Positions 16,981-26,279 of a stretch of DNA of 64,000 bases are shown here, one piece after another. The notes under the pieces were generated by a model. The model ran no database searches and was not told the origin of the DNA. It worked only from the letters and a program-made list of their open reading frames with translations. This stretch comes from Streptomyces caeruleatus (GTDB taxonomy: Bacteria > Actinomycetota > Actinomycetes > Streptomycetales > Streptomycetaceae). A program made the position numbers and the translations under genes. Location: NCBI RefSeq assembly GCF_001514235.1, contig NZ_KQ948929.1, positions 49,541-113,540 on the forward strand, written 5' to 3'. Numbering within the stretch: position 1 is the first letter of the stretch; every line of letters starts with the position of its first letter.

Positions 16981-17874
16981 ATGAGCATCCTCAGCGAGCG
17001 GCGGCCGCCCACCGCGCCGACACTTCCGGTCGTCGAGCTCGGCCCTCATTTCGGTGCCGAGATCCATGGCATCGATCTCGCCCGCGTCGACGACGATCAG
17101 GTCCTCGCGCTGCGCGAGGCACTCGTGGCGTACAAGGTGCTGTTCGTGCGCGGTCAGCACGGTCTCGACGACGCCGCGCAGATCGAGTTCGGCAGACGCC
17201 TGGGCGAGGTCACCGTCGGGCATCCGGTCCACGACTCCGGTGACGTGGCGCCCGAGGTGTACTCGTTGGACAGCCAGGACAACGGGTTCGCCGACGTGTG
17301 GCACACCGATGTGACGTTCGTGGAGCGGCCGTCGGCGATCTCCGTCCTGCGGGCTGTGGTGCTGCCGCCCAACGGCGGCGACACCAACTGGGCCGACAGC
17401 CAGCTCGCCTACGAGTCGCTGTCGCCGGGCCTGCGGGACTACGTGGACACACTCAGCGCGGTCCACGACGGCTCCCGCGAGTTCGGCTACTACCTCGCCC
17501 AGCGCAGGCAGGGCCGGGGCAACCTGTGGGAGGGCGAGGTGTTCACCCACCTGACCCCGGTGGAGCACCCGGTGGTGCGCGTGCACCCCGAGAGCGGCCG
17601 CAAGGGCCTGTTCGTGAACCCCGGTTTCACCTCGCACATCGTGGGTGTCTCGGAGCACGAGAGCCGGGGCATCCTCGACATCCTGTACGCCCACCTCACC
17701 AAGCCCGAGCACGTCGTACGGCACCGCTGGCAGCCGGGTGACGTCGCCCTGTGGGACAACCGCAGCACCGCCCACTACGCCAATCGCGACTACGGCGACC
17801 GGCATCGCGTGATGCACCGCATCACCCTGCGGGGGGACACCCCGGTCGGCCCGGCCGCGACCGCGACCCGCTGA
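16981..17874 (+). CDS. tauD: TauD/TfdA-family Fe(II)/2-oxoglutarate dioxygenase
   Basis: This 297-residue cytoplasmic dioxygenase has the facial triad His108-X-Asp110 (WHTDVTF) and His275 (RHRVMHRITL). The Arg that follows this last His binds 2-oxoglutarate. Taurine dioxygenases hydroxylate the carbon next to sulfur so that sulfite is released for assimilation; related enzymes act on alkyl sulfates. Its place at the end of a cysteine-controlled sulfonate import operon supports a sulfonate substrate. I chose the ATG at 16981; a TTG four codons upstream is also open. It converges on prpE with only 17 bases between stops. Confidence 0.87.
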   Translation: MSILSERRPPTAPTLPVVELGPHFGAEIHGIDLARVDDDQVLALREALVAYKVLFVRGQHGLDDAAQIEFGRRLGEVTVGHPVHDSGDVAPEVYSLDSQDNGFADVWHTDVTFVERPSAISVLRAVVLPPNGGDTNWADSQLAYESLSPGLRDYVDTLSAVHDGSREFGYYLAQRRQGRGNLWEGEVFTHLTPVEHPVVRVHPESGRKGLFVNPGFTSHIVGVSEHESRGILDILYAHLTKPEHVVRHRWQPGDVALWDNRSTAHYANRDYGDRHRVMHRITLRGDTPVGPAATATR

Positions 17875-17891
17875 CTGCGTGGGGCACTTGT

Positions 17892-19781
17892 TCAAGCGCG
17901 GTGATCGGGGCGACGGAGCAGCGGGCGCAGCGTCTCGATGACACTCGGATCGTCCACCGTGGACGGGATCGGTTCGTCGTGGCCGTCGGCGATGCCGCGC
18001 ATCGTCTTGCGCAGGATCTTCCCCGAGCGTGTCTTGGGCAGGGCGGCCACGACGGCGACTTCCTTGAGGGAGGCGACGGCACCGATGCGCTCGCGCACGA
18101 GCCGGACCAGTTCCGCCTCGACCTCCTTCGGGTCGCGGCCGGTCCCCGCCTTCAGGACGACGAAGCCCCGCGGCACCTGCCCCTTGAGGGCGTCCGCGAC
18201 ACCGATCACCGCGCATTCGGCGACATCGGGGTGCGCGGCCAGGGCCTCCTCCATGCTGCCGGTGGACAGCCGGTGGCCGGCGACGTTGATGACGTCGTCC
18301 GTGCGGCCCATCACATAGACGTAGCCGTCCTCGTCGATGTGGCCGCTGTCGCCGGTGAGGTAGTAGCCGTCGTAGGCGGAGAGGTACGAGGCGACGTAGC
18401 GGTCGTCGTCGTTCCAAAGGGTGGGCAGGGAACCGGGCGGCAGGGGGAGCTTCACGACGATCGCGCCGTCGACGCCCGCCTCCACGGGTTGCCCCGCCGG
18501 GTCGAGGACACGGACGTCCCAGCCGGGCAGGGGGCGGGTGGGCGAGCCGGGTTTGACGGGGGCGGCCTCGATGCCGACCGGGTTGGCGACGATGGGCCAG
18601 CCTGTCTCCGTCTGCCACCAGTGGTCGATCACGGGGATGTCCAGGAGGGCGGCGGCCCAGTGGTACGTCTCGGGGTCGAGGCGCTCACCGGCAAGGAAGA
18701 GGTAGCGCAGCCCGGAGAGGTCGTACTCGGCGGTGAGGGTGCCCTTCGGGTCCTCCTTCCTGATGGCGCGGAAGGCGGTGGGCGCCGTGAACATGGTCTT
18801 GACGCCGTGCTCGGCGACGACCCGCCAGAACTGGCCCGCGTCCGGGGTGCCGACCGGCTTGCCCTCGTACAGCACGGTCGTGGCACCGGCCAGCAGCGGC
18901 CCGTAGACGATGTACGAGTGCCCGACGACCCAGCCGACGTCGGACCCGGTGAACATCGTCTCGCCCGGACCGATGTCGTACACGGCAGCCATCGACCAGT
19001 GCAGAGCCACGGCACAACCGCCGCTGTCGCGGACAACTCCCTTGGGTTTCCCGGTCGTTCCGGACGTGTAGAGGATGTAGAGGGGATCGGTCGCGGCCAC
19101 CGGAACACAGGCGGCCGGCGACGCGCCGGCGACCAGGTCGGCCCAGTCGAGGTCGTCCGGCCCCAACTCGGCCCGTTCCTGCGGCCGTTGCAGGATCACT
19201 TGCTTGTACGGCTTGTGCCCGGCGAGTTCGACCGCCCGGTCCAGCAGCGGCTTGTACGGGATGACGCGCTTGCCCTCGATGCCGCAGGAGGCGGAGACGA
19301 CCACCTTGGGGGTGGCGTCGTCGATACGGACCGCGAGTTCGGGCGGCGCGAACCCGCCGAAGACGACCGAGTGGACGGCGCCGATCCGTGCGCAGGCCAG
19401 CATCGCGACGGCGGCCTCGGGGACCATCGGCATGTAGATGACCACGCGGTCGCCGTGCCCCACCCCGAGCCCGGTGAGCGCCCCGGCGAAGGCCGCGACC
19501 TCGTCCCGGAGCCGGGCGTAGGTGTAGGTGCGCCGGGTGCCGGTCACCGGTGAGTCGTAGATGAGCGCGGCCTGTTCGCCCCGGCCCGCCTCGACGTGCC
19601 GGTCCACCGCGTTGAAGCAGACGTTGAGGCGGCCGTCGGGGAACCAGCGGTAGAAGGGCGCGGCCGAAGGGTCGAGGGCACGGGACGGCGCCACCTCCCA
19701 GTCGACGCCCTCCGCCGCCCGCAGCCAGAACCTCTCCGGGTCTTCGAGGCTGGCCCGAAAGACGTCCTCGTACATTCCCAT
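17892..19781 (-). CDS. prpE: Propionyl-CoA synthetase
   Basis: This 629-residue acyl-adenylating enzyme makes propionyl-CoA (or acetyl-CoA) from the acid, ATP and CoA. The N-terminal FWLRAAEGVDWEVAPSRAL and FYRWFPDGRLNVCFNAVDRH stretches are typical of PrpE. The AMP-binding loop is YTSGTTGKPKGVVRDSGG. The regulatory, acetylatable Lys lies in TRSGKILRKTMRGI near the C-terminus. The ATG follows AAGGAGAG. Propionyl-CoA feeds methylmalonyl-CoA pools, although the polyketide module in this window is predicted to use malonyl-CoA. Confidence 0.92.
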   Translation of the reverse strand: MGMYEDVFRASLEDPERFWLRAAEGVDWEVAPSRALDPSAAPFYRWFPDGRLNVCFNAVDRHVEAGRGEQAALIYDSPVTGTRRTYTYARLRDEVAAFAGALTGLGVGHGDRVVIYMPMVPEAAVAMLACARIGAVHSVVFGGFAPPELAVRIDDATPKVVVSASCGIEGKRVIPYKPLLDRAVELAGHKPYKQVILQRPQERAELGPDDLDWADLVAGASPAACVPVAATDPLYILYTSGTTGKPKGVVRDSGGCAVALHWSMAAVYDIGPGETMFTGSDVGWVVGHSYIVYGPLLAGATTVLYEGKPVGTPDAGQFWRVVAEHGVKTMFTAPTAFRAIRKEDPKGTLTAEYDLSGLRYLFLAGERLDPETYHWAAALLDIPVIDHWWQTETGWPIVANPVGIEAAPVKPGSPTRPLPGWDVRVLDPAGQPVEAGVDGAIVVKLPLPPGSLPTLWNDDDRYVASYLSAYDGYYLTGDSGHIDEDGYVYVMGRTDDVINVAGHRLSTGSMEEALAAHPDVAECAVIGVADALKGQVPRGFVVLKAGTGRDPKEVEAELVRLVRERIGAVASLKEVAVVAALPKTRSGKILRKTMRGIADGHDEPIPSTVDDPSVIETLRPLLRRPDHRA

Positions 19782-19936
19782 CGCGCTCTCCTTGACCCGA
19801 GTCGTGGTGGCCCGCCTGCCACCATGTCACACGTTGATCATGCGATCGGCCAAGCGGTGTGCGCCCTTCTCGACCGGGTCACAACCGAGGCCCCCTCTTG
19901 TCTCGGGCGGCATGCCACCCGTACGCTCACCCTCCG

Positions 19937-19952
19937 TACCGACCAGCCGGTA
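19937..19952. promoter_or_regulatory. Inverted repeat in the prpE/oxidoreductase intergenic region
   Basis: TACCG-N6-CGGTA (19937-19952) lies in the 248-base divergent space between prpE and the reductase gene, 78 bases before the latter's ATG. A second ACCGGT palindrome follows at 19967. The spacing suits a TetR- or MarR-type operator; no cognate regulator is adjacent. Confidence 0.35.
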
Positions 19953-20029
19953 TGGCACACGGAAGAACCGGTAGGTGACGTCGGCCTCCGGGTGAACGCT
20001 TGACGCGACCGTCGAAGGAGCCGCCGCAG

Positions 20030-21037
20030 ATGAGCAGGATCAACCGTCAGGTACGCCTGGCCGCGCGTCCCGTGGGAGAGCCGCGGCCCACCGACTGGGA
20101 GCACGTCGAGGAGCCGGTCGGGCAGCCCGGCGACGGGGAGTTCCTGGTGCAGGTGCTCTTTCTGTCGATCGACCCGGCGATGCGCGGCTGGATGAACGCG
20201 GGCCGGTCCTACATCCGCCCGGTCGAGCTGGGTGAGGTGATGCGCGCCGGTGCGGTGGGGCGGGTGATCGCGTCCCGGCACTCCGGGTTCGCGGTCGGCG
20301 ACCATGTGTCGGGCTCGTTCGGCGTTCAGGAGTACTGCGTGTCGAACGGTCGCGACGTGACCAAGGTCGACCCGGCGGCGGCCCCCTTGCCGACGTATCT
20401 CGGCACGCTCGGCATGTCGGGCCTGACGGCCTACTTCGGCCTGATCGAGGTCGGGCGTCCCGAGCCCGGGCAGACCGTCGTGGTCTCGGGAGCGGCCGGG
20501 GCCGTCGGCAGCGTCGTCGGGCAGGTCGCCAAGAACCTTGGCTGCCGTGTCATCGGCATCGCCGGCGGCGAGGCCAAGTGCCGGCTGGTGGTGGACGAGT
20601 TCGGGTTCGACGCCGCGATCGACTACCAGAAGGAGGACATCCGCAAGGCGCTGCGCGAGCACGCCCCCGACGGCGTCGACGTGTACTTCGACAACGTCGG
20701 TGGCGACATTCTGGACGCCGTACTGCTCCGGCTGGCGCGCGGTGCCCGCGTCGTCGTCTGCGGTGCGATCTCCCAGTACAACAGCACGCAGCCGCAAGGC
20801 CCCGCCAACTACCTGTCGCTGCTGGTGAACCGGGCCTCCATGACGGGCATCGTGGTGTTCGACTACGCCGACCGGTACGGCGAGGGCGTGGCACAACTGG
20901 CCAAGTGGCGGGCGGAGGGCCGGCTGACGTCCCTGGAGGACGTGGTGGCCGGCTCGGTCGCGGAGTTCCCGGAAACCCTGATGCGCCTGTTCCGTGGTGA
21001 CAACCGCGGCAAGTTGGTGCTGAAGATCGCGGACTGA
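20030..21037 (+). CDS. NADP-dependent oxidoreductase, CurA/YncB-like
   Basis: This 335-residue medium-chain reductase lacks zinc ligands and belongs to the leukotriene B4 dehydrogenase/CurA group, which reduces the double bond of alpha,beta-unsaturated ketones. Landmarks are SIDPAMRGWMN near the N-terminus, the nucleotide-binding VVSGAAGAVGSVVGQVAKNLGCRV, and DVYFDNVGGDILDAVL. I chose the ATG at 20030, 10 bases after AAGGAG; an upstream in-frame start at 20000 would add ten residues. It precedes a zinc alcohol dehydrogenase by 29 bases, so the two may be co-transcribed. Confidence 0.88.
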   Translation: MSRINRQVRLAARPVGEPRPTDWEHVEEPVGQPGDGEFLVQVLFLSIDPAMRGWMNAGRSYIRPVELGEVMRAGAVGRVIASRHSGFAVGDHVSGSFGVQEYCVSNGRDVTKVDPAAAPLPTYLGTLGMSGLTAYFGLIEVGRPEPGQTVVVSGAAGAVGSVVGQVAKNLGCRVIGIAGGEAKCRLVVDEFGFDAAIDYQKEDIRKALREHAPDGVDVYFDNVGGDILDAVLLRLARGARVVVCGAISQYNSTQPQGPANYLSLLVNRASMTGIVVFDYADRYGEGVAQLAKWRAEGRLTSLEDVVAGSVAEFPETLMRLFRGDNRGKLVLKIAD

Positions 21038-21066
21038 CCGGGCAGAAGAGGGGAGGGAGAGATCCG

Positions 21067-22119
21067 ATGAAGGCATTGACCTACCACGGCCGTCACGACA
21101 TCCGGTACGGCGATGTCCCCGACGCGGCCGTCACCAACCCCACCGACGCGGTGGTGGAGGTGACCTCGGCCGGCATCTGCGGCAGCGACCTGCACATCTA
21201 CGGCGGTCATCCGTTCAGCCCGGAACTGGGCTACACACCGGGGCATGAATGCGTCGGCGTGGTCGTCGAGACGGGCGGCCAGGTCTCCCGCTTCAAGCCC
21301 GGCGACCGGGTTCTGGTGCCCGCCTCCGTCGGCTGTGCGCAGTGCCGGTCGTGCGCGGCCGGGTTCACCGCCCGGTGCGAGCGCGCGAAGTCGAGCATGG
21401 AGCTCTGCTACGGCGTGAGCCCGCAGCTCCAGGGCAGCCAGGCCCAGGCGCTGGCAGTGCCCTGCGCCGACGTCAATCTCGTGCGACTGCCCGAGAGCAT
21501 CTCGGACGAGGCCGCCCTCGTCCTGACGGACAACGCGCCCACTGCCTGGTACGGCTGTCGGCGCGCCCGCATCCAGCCCGGCGAGACGGTCCTGGTGATC
21601 GGCCTCGGTCCGGTCGGCCTCATGGCCGCGCAGTCCGCCTTCGCGATGGGCGCCGCGCGGGTACTGGGCACGGACCTGGTCGCGGAGCGCCGTGCCTTCG
21701 CCGCGACCCTGGGTGTCGAACCTGTCGAGGGTGAGGACGTGCGCGCTGCCATACGGGAGATGACCGGCGGACGCGGGCCGGACGCCGTGGTGGAGGCCGT
21801 GGGCTCGGACACGACCATCGAGCTCGCCCTCAAGGCCGTACGCCAGGCCGGCCGGGTGAGTGTCATCGGAGTCAGCCAGAACAAGGCGTTCCCCTTCCAC
21901 ATGGGGCTGGCGCAGATCAAGGAGCTGGAGTTCGCGATCGGGTTGTGCTCGGTGCATTACGAGCTCCCTCCCCTGATCGCCCTCACCCAGGCCGGCCGGA
22001 TCAAGCCCGAGGCCGTGGTCTCCCACCACTTCGCGCTGTCCGAGGGCCCGGCGGCGTACGAACTGTTCGCGGGCCGGGCGGACGGCGTCCGCAAGATCGT
22101 TCTCGATCCGACTCGCTGA
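21067..22119 (+). CDS. Zinc-dependent alcohol dehydrogenase
   Basis: This 350-residue medium-chain dehydrogenase has the catalytic zinc region AGICGSDLHIYGGH with GHECVGVV. The four structural zinc cysteines lie in GCAQCRSCAAGFTARC. The NAD(P)-binding motif is VLVIGLGPVGLMAAQSA. It oxidises an unknown secondary alcohol or polyol. A GGGAGGGAGAG purine run before the ATG gives a strong ribosome-binding site. It is the last gene before a strong hairpin terminator. Confidence 0.9.
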   Translation: MKALTYHGRHDIRYGDVPDAAVTNPTDAVVEVTSAGICGSDLHIYGGHPFSPELGYTPGHECVGVVVETGGQVSRFKPGDRVLVPASVGCAQCRSCAAGFTARCERAKSSMELCYGVSPQLQGSQAQALAVPCADVNLVRLPESISDEAALVLTDNAPTAWYGCRRARIQPGETVLVIGLGPVGLMAAQSAFAMGAARVLGTDLVAERRAFAATLGVEPVEGEDVRAAIREMTGGRGPDAVVEAVGSDTTIELALKAVRQAGRVSVIGVSQNKAFPFHMGLAQIKELEFAIGLCSVHYELPPLIALTQAGRIKPEAVVSHHFALSEGPAAYELFAGRADGVRKIVLDPTR

Positions 22120-22130
22120 CGATTCTTCAA

Positions 22131-22159
22131 GGGCCGCCTCGGTGTTGCCGAGGCGGCCC
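22131..22159 (+). terminator. Intrinsic terminator after the alcohol dehydrogenase
   Basis: A perfect 12-base stem (22131-22142 with 22148-22159) encloses the loop TGTTG, starting 11 bases after the stop. The upstream CTTCAA and the lack of a U tract are typical for the genus. Confidence 0.88.
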
Positions 22160-22320
22160 GCAGCCGTGCCCTGGGACCACCACGGCAGCCTCATTCGGCC
22201 ATTCCCCGCGCGTCCGTGGACACCGGACACTCTGAATGGAACGCTCGCTCCAGACCGCGGGCAGTACCCAAGAGGCGCCCCCGGCCCGCGCCGACGCTGT
22301 TCCCCGCACGAGCCGCGCAC

Positions 22321-22366
22321 CCGCACACCCGCACACCCGCACACCCGCACCCGCTCACCCGCTCAT
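22321..22366. repeat. 8-bp tandem repeat in the leader of the beta-helix gene
   Basis: Three perfect CCGCACAC units (22321-22344), one six-base copy (22345-22350), and two CCGCTCA(C/T) units (22351-22366) lie in the 275-base gap between the terminator and the next gene. Apart from this repeat and a purine-rich ribosome-binding site at 22419-22426, I see nothing in the gap. The copy number is likely to vary between strains. Confidence 0.75.
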
Positions 22367-22434
22367 CAGCACGAAGTCCTCGCAGCCGCAGAGTCCTGGT
22401 ACGCCCGGAATGCTCGCCGAGAGGGGTTCACCCC

Positions 22435-23697
22435 GTGAAATCCATGGCCGCCACGGCCGCAACTGCCGCCGTGCTCCTGTCCATTGCGGCGCATCCCGCC
22501 GCCCTTGCCGCCGCTCCCCCGGCCTCCGCCTCCGCCCCGGCCCCCGCCCCGTCCCCCACGGAGTTCACCGTCGACACCACGTCCGACGCGGTCGACGTCG
22601 ACGGGGCGGACGGCCGGTGTCTGACCGCTTCGGGCGCGTGCAGTCTGCGTGCCGCGGTGATGGCCGCCAACGCCCGCCCGGGCAGCACGATCACACTGCC
22701 TCCAGGCCACTACCGGCTGACGATCCCGCCCGACCCGCGGCTGATCATCGGCGACAACCCGGACCCCACCACGGGCGATCTGAACGTGGCCGCCCAGACC
22801 ACGATCAAGGGTGCCGGCGCGCGGAGCACGGTCATCGACGCCAACCATCTGGACCGGGCCTTCCGTATGCAGGCGGACAGCCGGATGTCCGATCTGACGA
22901 TCACCGGTGGGGTGGCCAGGCAACGCGAACTGCCCATCACCGACACCGGCGGCGGCGCAATCGCCAACGGACATCACATGACGCTGCGACGGGTCACGGT
23001 GACCGGGAACTCCGCCGGTTACGGCGGGGGCATCTTCAACGTCCCCGGCTCCCACCTCGATCTGATCGACAGCACCGTCAGCAGGAATGCCGCGGGAGAG
23101 GCCGGCGGCATCCGGTTCGACGACACCGGCACCGTGACCAACTCGACGATCGCGGACAACCGGGTGACGAACCCCGGCGACCGCCCCGGCAGCCTCGCCG
23201 GTTACGGCGGGGGCATCGACATCCGCGGGAGGGGACCCGTGGAGATCCTCAACTCGACCATCACCGGCAACCGTTCGAGCGACGGGGGTGGCGGAATCAA
23301 CTTCGCCCCCGCCTATCTCGACAGCCTGCCCTCACCGATCCCCGACGTCATCGATCTGCCCCTGGGGCGTCTGACGCTGCGCAACTCCATCATCGCGGGC
23401 AACACCGTTGACGGCGCGCCGGCCGACTGCAAGAAGGCCTTCGCCACCATCGCGTCGCTGAGCAACAACTTGGACAGCGACGGCAGTTGCCGACTCACCG
23501 CACCCGGCGATCTGCCCAGCCGCACCCCACGGATCGGCCCGCTCGCGGACAACGGCGGCCCCACCGACACGGTCGCGCTGCAGCCCGGCAGCCCTGCTCT
23601 GGACGCCGCCGACGACTGCCCGGCCACGGATCAGCGTGGCGTCGCACGCCCCCAGGGCGCGGCCTGCGACATCGGCGCCTACGAGCACACGTCATGA
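22435..23697 (+). CDS. Secreted CSLREA-domain right-handed beta-helix protein
   Basis: This 420-residue exported protein has a Sec signal (hydrophobic stretch ending in ALAAAPPAS), an Ala/Pro-rich linker, and a CSLREA-type segment (GRCLTASGACSLRAAVMAANA). A parallel beta-helix follows, with repeated GGGI-F and NSTITGN rungs. The last ten residues contain DIGAYEH, a common C-terminal signature of such surface proteins. Catalytic function is unknown; adhesion or carbohydrate binding is plausible. The GTG at 22435 follows GAGAGGGG; the longer frame upstream spans a tandem repeat and is probably non-coding. It overlaps the esterase start by 4 bases. Confidence 0.8.
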   Translation: MKSMAATAATAAVLLSIAAHPAALAAAPPASASAPAPAPSPTEFTVDTTSDAVDVDGADGRCLTASGACSLRAAVMAANARPGSTITLPPGHYRLTIPPDPRLIIGDNPDPTTGDLNVAAQTTIKGAGARSTVIDANHLDRAFRMQADSRMSDLTITGGVARQRELPITDTGGGAIANGHHMTLRRVTVTGNSAGYGGGIFNVPGSHLDLIDSTVSRNAAGEAGGIRFDDTGTVTNSTIADNRVTNPGDRPGSLAGYGGGIDIRGRGPVEILNSTITGNRSSDGGGGINFAPAYLDSLPSPIPDVIDLPLGRLTLRNSIIAGNTVDGAPADCKKAFATIASLSNNLDSDGSCRLTAPGDLPSRTPRIGPLADNGGPTDTVALQPGSPALDAADDCPATDQRGVARPQGAACDIGAYEHTS

Positions 23698-25412
23698 CCC
23701 CGGGCCCGTCCCCGAAGGGGATGAGAGCGCCGCGCCCTGCTCTGGCCCGAACCACAGCCGCGTTCGCGGCCCTACTTCTGACACTGCCCGTCCCCCCGCT
23801 TCTGACACTGACCGTCCCCCCGGCCTCCGCCCGCTCCGGCACCGGCACCGGCACCGGCCCCGACTCTCCGGTCGTACGCACGGACCGGGGCTGGGTGCGG
23901 GGCACGGCGGCCCAGGACGGCGGGCGGGTCTTCCAAGGGATCCCGTTCGCCGCCCCGCCGACCGGTGAGCTGCGCTGGCGTCCGCCGCGACCCGCCGCAC
24001 GCTGGTCCGGCACACGGGACGCCACCGCACCGGCCCACCCCTGCCCCCAGTTGCCGTTGACGCTGCTCCCCGACGGTGGCCCGGTCCTGCCCGGCGAGTC
24101 CAACCGCACCGGCAGCACGGTGGAGGACTGTCTGTACCTCAATGTCCATACGCCCGCCCGCACCAGCGGCCGGCCGCCGCTCCCCGTACTGGTATGGCTG
24201 CACGGCGGCGCCAACGCGTACGGCGCCGGCAGCGACTACGACGGCGCCGCGCTGGCCGCACGCGGCGTGGTCGTGGTGACGGTCAACTACCGCCTCGGAG
24301 CACTGGGGTTCCTGGCGCACCCCGCCCTGTCGGCGGAGAGCGCCGACCGTGCCTCCGGCGACTACGGCCTGATGGACCAGCAGGCGGCGCTGCGCTGGGT
24401 ACGGCGCAACATCGGCGCCTTCGGCGGTGACCGGAACCGGGTGACGCTCGGCGGCCAGTCGGCCGGATCGGCGGACACCTGTCTCCACATCGCCTCGCCG
24501 ACGGCGAAAGGCCTGTTCCACCGGGCGATCCAGCAGAGCGGAGCCTGCGCCGCGGACGGCGGTCTGACACCCCTCGCACTCGACGCGGCCGAACGGAAGG
24601 GAAACGACTTCGCGGCCTCGTTCGGCTGCACCGGGCCGACGAACGCGGCAGCCTGCCTGCGCGCGGTACCCACCACCGAGCTGATCCGCGCCACGGGAAC
24701 AGGCACCGCCTCCCTGTGGGCCCCGAACACCGGTCCCCGCGTCCTCCCCCGCACTCCGCGGACGGCGTGGGCCGAGGGACGGGTGAACGCGGTCCCGACG
24801 CTGAGTGGCAACACCCATGACGAATACCGCTACTTCACCGCGCTGTACGTGGATCTCCTCGGCGGCGGCCCACTGACCCCCGACTCGTACGCCGCCCTCA
24901 TCAGGCTCCAGTACGGGGACCGAGCGGCCGGGGTCCTGGACACATACCCGGCCTCGGCGTTTCCGTCCCCCAATCTGGCGTACTCCGCCGTCGGCACCGA
25001 CCAGCGGTTCGCCTGCCCGGCACGGGCCGACAGCCGTCTGTACGGGAGCCGTGCGCCCGTCTACGCCTACGAGTTCGACGACGCGCAGGCACCACCGTTC
25101 ATCCCGGCACCGCACACGCCGCAGGGCGCCTTCCACGCCTCCGAACTGGCCTATCTCTTCCCGACGGACGTACTGGCGCCCCTGACGCCCGCCCAGCGGC
25201 GGCTGTCCGCCACGATGACCGCGTACTGGGCCCGTTTCGCGGCCACCGGCACCCCCAACGCACCCGGCACTCCGCCGTGGCCGCGCTACACCGCCGCCGG
25301 AGACCGCATCCAGGTACTGGCACCGGACCGGGTCGGATCCACCAGCGGCTTCGCAGCCGACCACCACTGCCAGTTCTGGCAGCCGCCGTCCCGATTCCCG
25401 GAGCAGCCGTGA
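23694..25412 (+). CDS. Secreted type B carboxylesterase
   Basis: This 572-residue alpha/beta-hydrolase of the carboxylesterase/cholinesterase family hydrolyses esters outside the cell. A signal peptide is followed by GWVRGTAAQDGGRVFQGIPF and EDCLYLNV (family signature 2). The oxyanion HGG lies in WLHGGANAYG and the nucleophile Ser in LGGQSAGSADT. HDEYRYF probably contains the acid, and a His lies near PHTPQGAFHASEL. The signal peptide contains an in-frame 24-base duplication that repeats LLTL-PP. Its start overlaps the beta-helix gene stop. Confidence 0.87.
   Translation: MTPGPSPKGMRAPRPALARTTAAFAALLLTLPVPPLLTLTVPPASARSGTGTGTGPDSPVVRTDRGWVRGTAAQDGGRVFQGIPFAAPPTGELRWRPPRPAARWSGTRDATAPAHPCPQLPLTLLPDGGPVLPGESNRTGSTVEDCLYLNVHTPARTSGRPPLPVLVWLHGGANAYGAGSDYDGAALAARGVVVVTVNYRLGALGFLAHPALSAESADRASGDYGLMDQQAALRWVRRNIGAFGGDRNRVTLGGQSAGSADTCLHIASPTAKGLFHRAIQQSGACAADGGLTPLALDAAERKGNDFAASFGCTGPTNAAACLRAVPTTELIRATGTGTASLWAPNTGPRVLPRTPRTAWAEGRVNAVPTLSGNTHDEYRYFTALYVDLLGGGPLTPDSYAALIRLQYGDRAAGVLDTYPASAFPSPNLAYSAVGTDQRFACPARADSRLYGSRAPVYAYEFDDAQAPPFIPAPHTPQGAFHASELAYLFPTDVLAPLTPAQRRLSATMTAYWARFAATGTPNAPGTPPWPRYTAAGDRIQVLAPDRVGSTSGFAADHHCQFWQPPSRFPEQP
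23775..23822. repeat. 24-bp tandem duplication inside the esterase signal peptide
   Basis: Two adjacent units (23775-23798 and 23799-23822) differ at one base and encode LLTLPVPP and LLTLTVPP. Because the unit is a multiple of three, the reading frame is kept and the hydrophobic core of the signal is lengthened. Confidence 0.85.
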
Positions 25413-25450
25413 GATGACGTCGGCACACCCGTCCCTCCGCTGCCGGGTCG

Positions 25451-26113
25451 TCATTCCCCGGTCGTGATGTGCCCGGACGGGGCGTCCTCTTCACCAGGGA
25501 CGCCCCCGACCGGAACCCCGTGATGGTCCGCCAGAGCCAGCAGCGCCACACGCAGCGGCCCGGTGTCCAGGACCGTGTCCGGCTCGAACCAGCGGGCCAC
25601 GGCGGTTCCGCTCGCCATCCTCAGCGTGAAGCGCGCCAACTCGTCCGCCACCTCGGGCCGGTCCCGCAGCCCGAACACGGAACTCACCGATTCCCGGGCC
25701 CAGGCCAGCAGCGCGTCGCGGTACTGATGCACCTCGGCCGCAGCGGCCGCACTCGCGTCCTGCTGCACCATGCCCAGCCCCAACAGCAGCTTCACACCGC
25801 GTGGATGGCGCTGAAACGCGTCCTCGACCTCCCTCAGAAAGGTGTCCAGACGCTCCGCGACGTCGGTGCCCGGCACTTCGCTCGGCGGCAGGGCCTCCAA
25901 CAGCGCGATCCTGGCGCGCTCCAGTACGGCGACGTAGATCCCGTCCTTGCTGCGGAAATGCCAGTAGATGGAACTGGTCGGCAGACCGGACGCGGCGGAG
26001 ATCATCGAGATCGACGTGGCGGCGTACCCGTGGCGCGACATCAGCTCACCACCGGTGTCGAGTATCGCGTCCCGCGACCGCGCGCCTCGGTCCATTGCCG
26101 GTGCCTCCGTCAT
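25451..26113 (-). CDS. TetR/AcrR-family transcriptional regulator
   Basis: This 220-residue regulator has an N-terminal helix-turn-helix (SRDAILDTGGELMSRHGYAA, then ISMISAASGLPTSSIYWHFRSKDGIY, about residues 13-60). A variable ligand-binding C-terminal domain follows. The recognition helix and following YWHF-SK-G are classic for the family. It converges on the carboxylesterase gene with a 38-base gap and faces the broken peptidase gene upstream. Its target is not evident; an inverted repeat in its own leader could not be identified with confidence. Confidence 0.88.
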   Translation of the reverse strand: MTEAPAMDRGARSRDAILDTGGELMSRHGYAATSISMISAASGLPTSSIYWHFRSKDGIYVAVLERARIALLEALPPSEVPGTDVAERLDTFLREVEDAFQRHPRGVKLLLGLGMVQQDASAAAAAEVHQYRDALLAWARESVSSVFGLRDRPEVADELARFTLRMASGTAVARWFEPDTVLDTGPLRVALLALADHHGVPVGGVPGEEDAPSGHITTGE

Positions 26114-26279
26114 AGGGCCGACTTTAGAGCAGCCTCCTTCAGACCCGATGCGGAACGGGGCTACGGAGGGGTGCGTACGTTCGCGGGGAGGCCACTGAGA
26201 CCAGGGGGTGCCGTGATCAGCGGAGCTCGTAGGATCCGAAGAACCGGAAGAACAGGGCCGGGAAGTTGCGCCGCTCCAG

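Noticed and set aside
22319..22366. A possible CRISPR array.
   Set aside because: The 8-base units are directly adjacent with no spacers and there are no cas genes.
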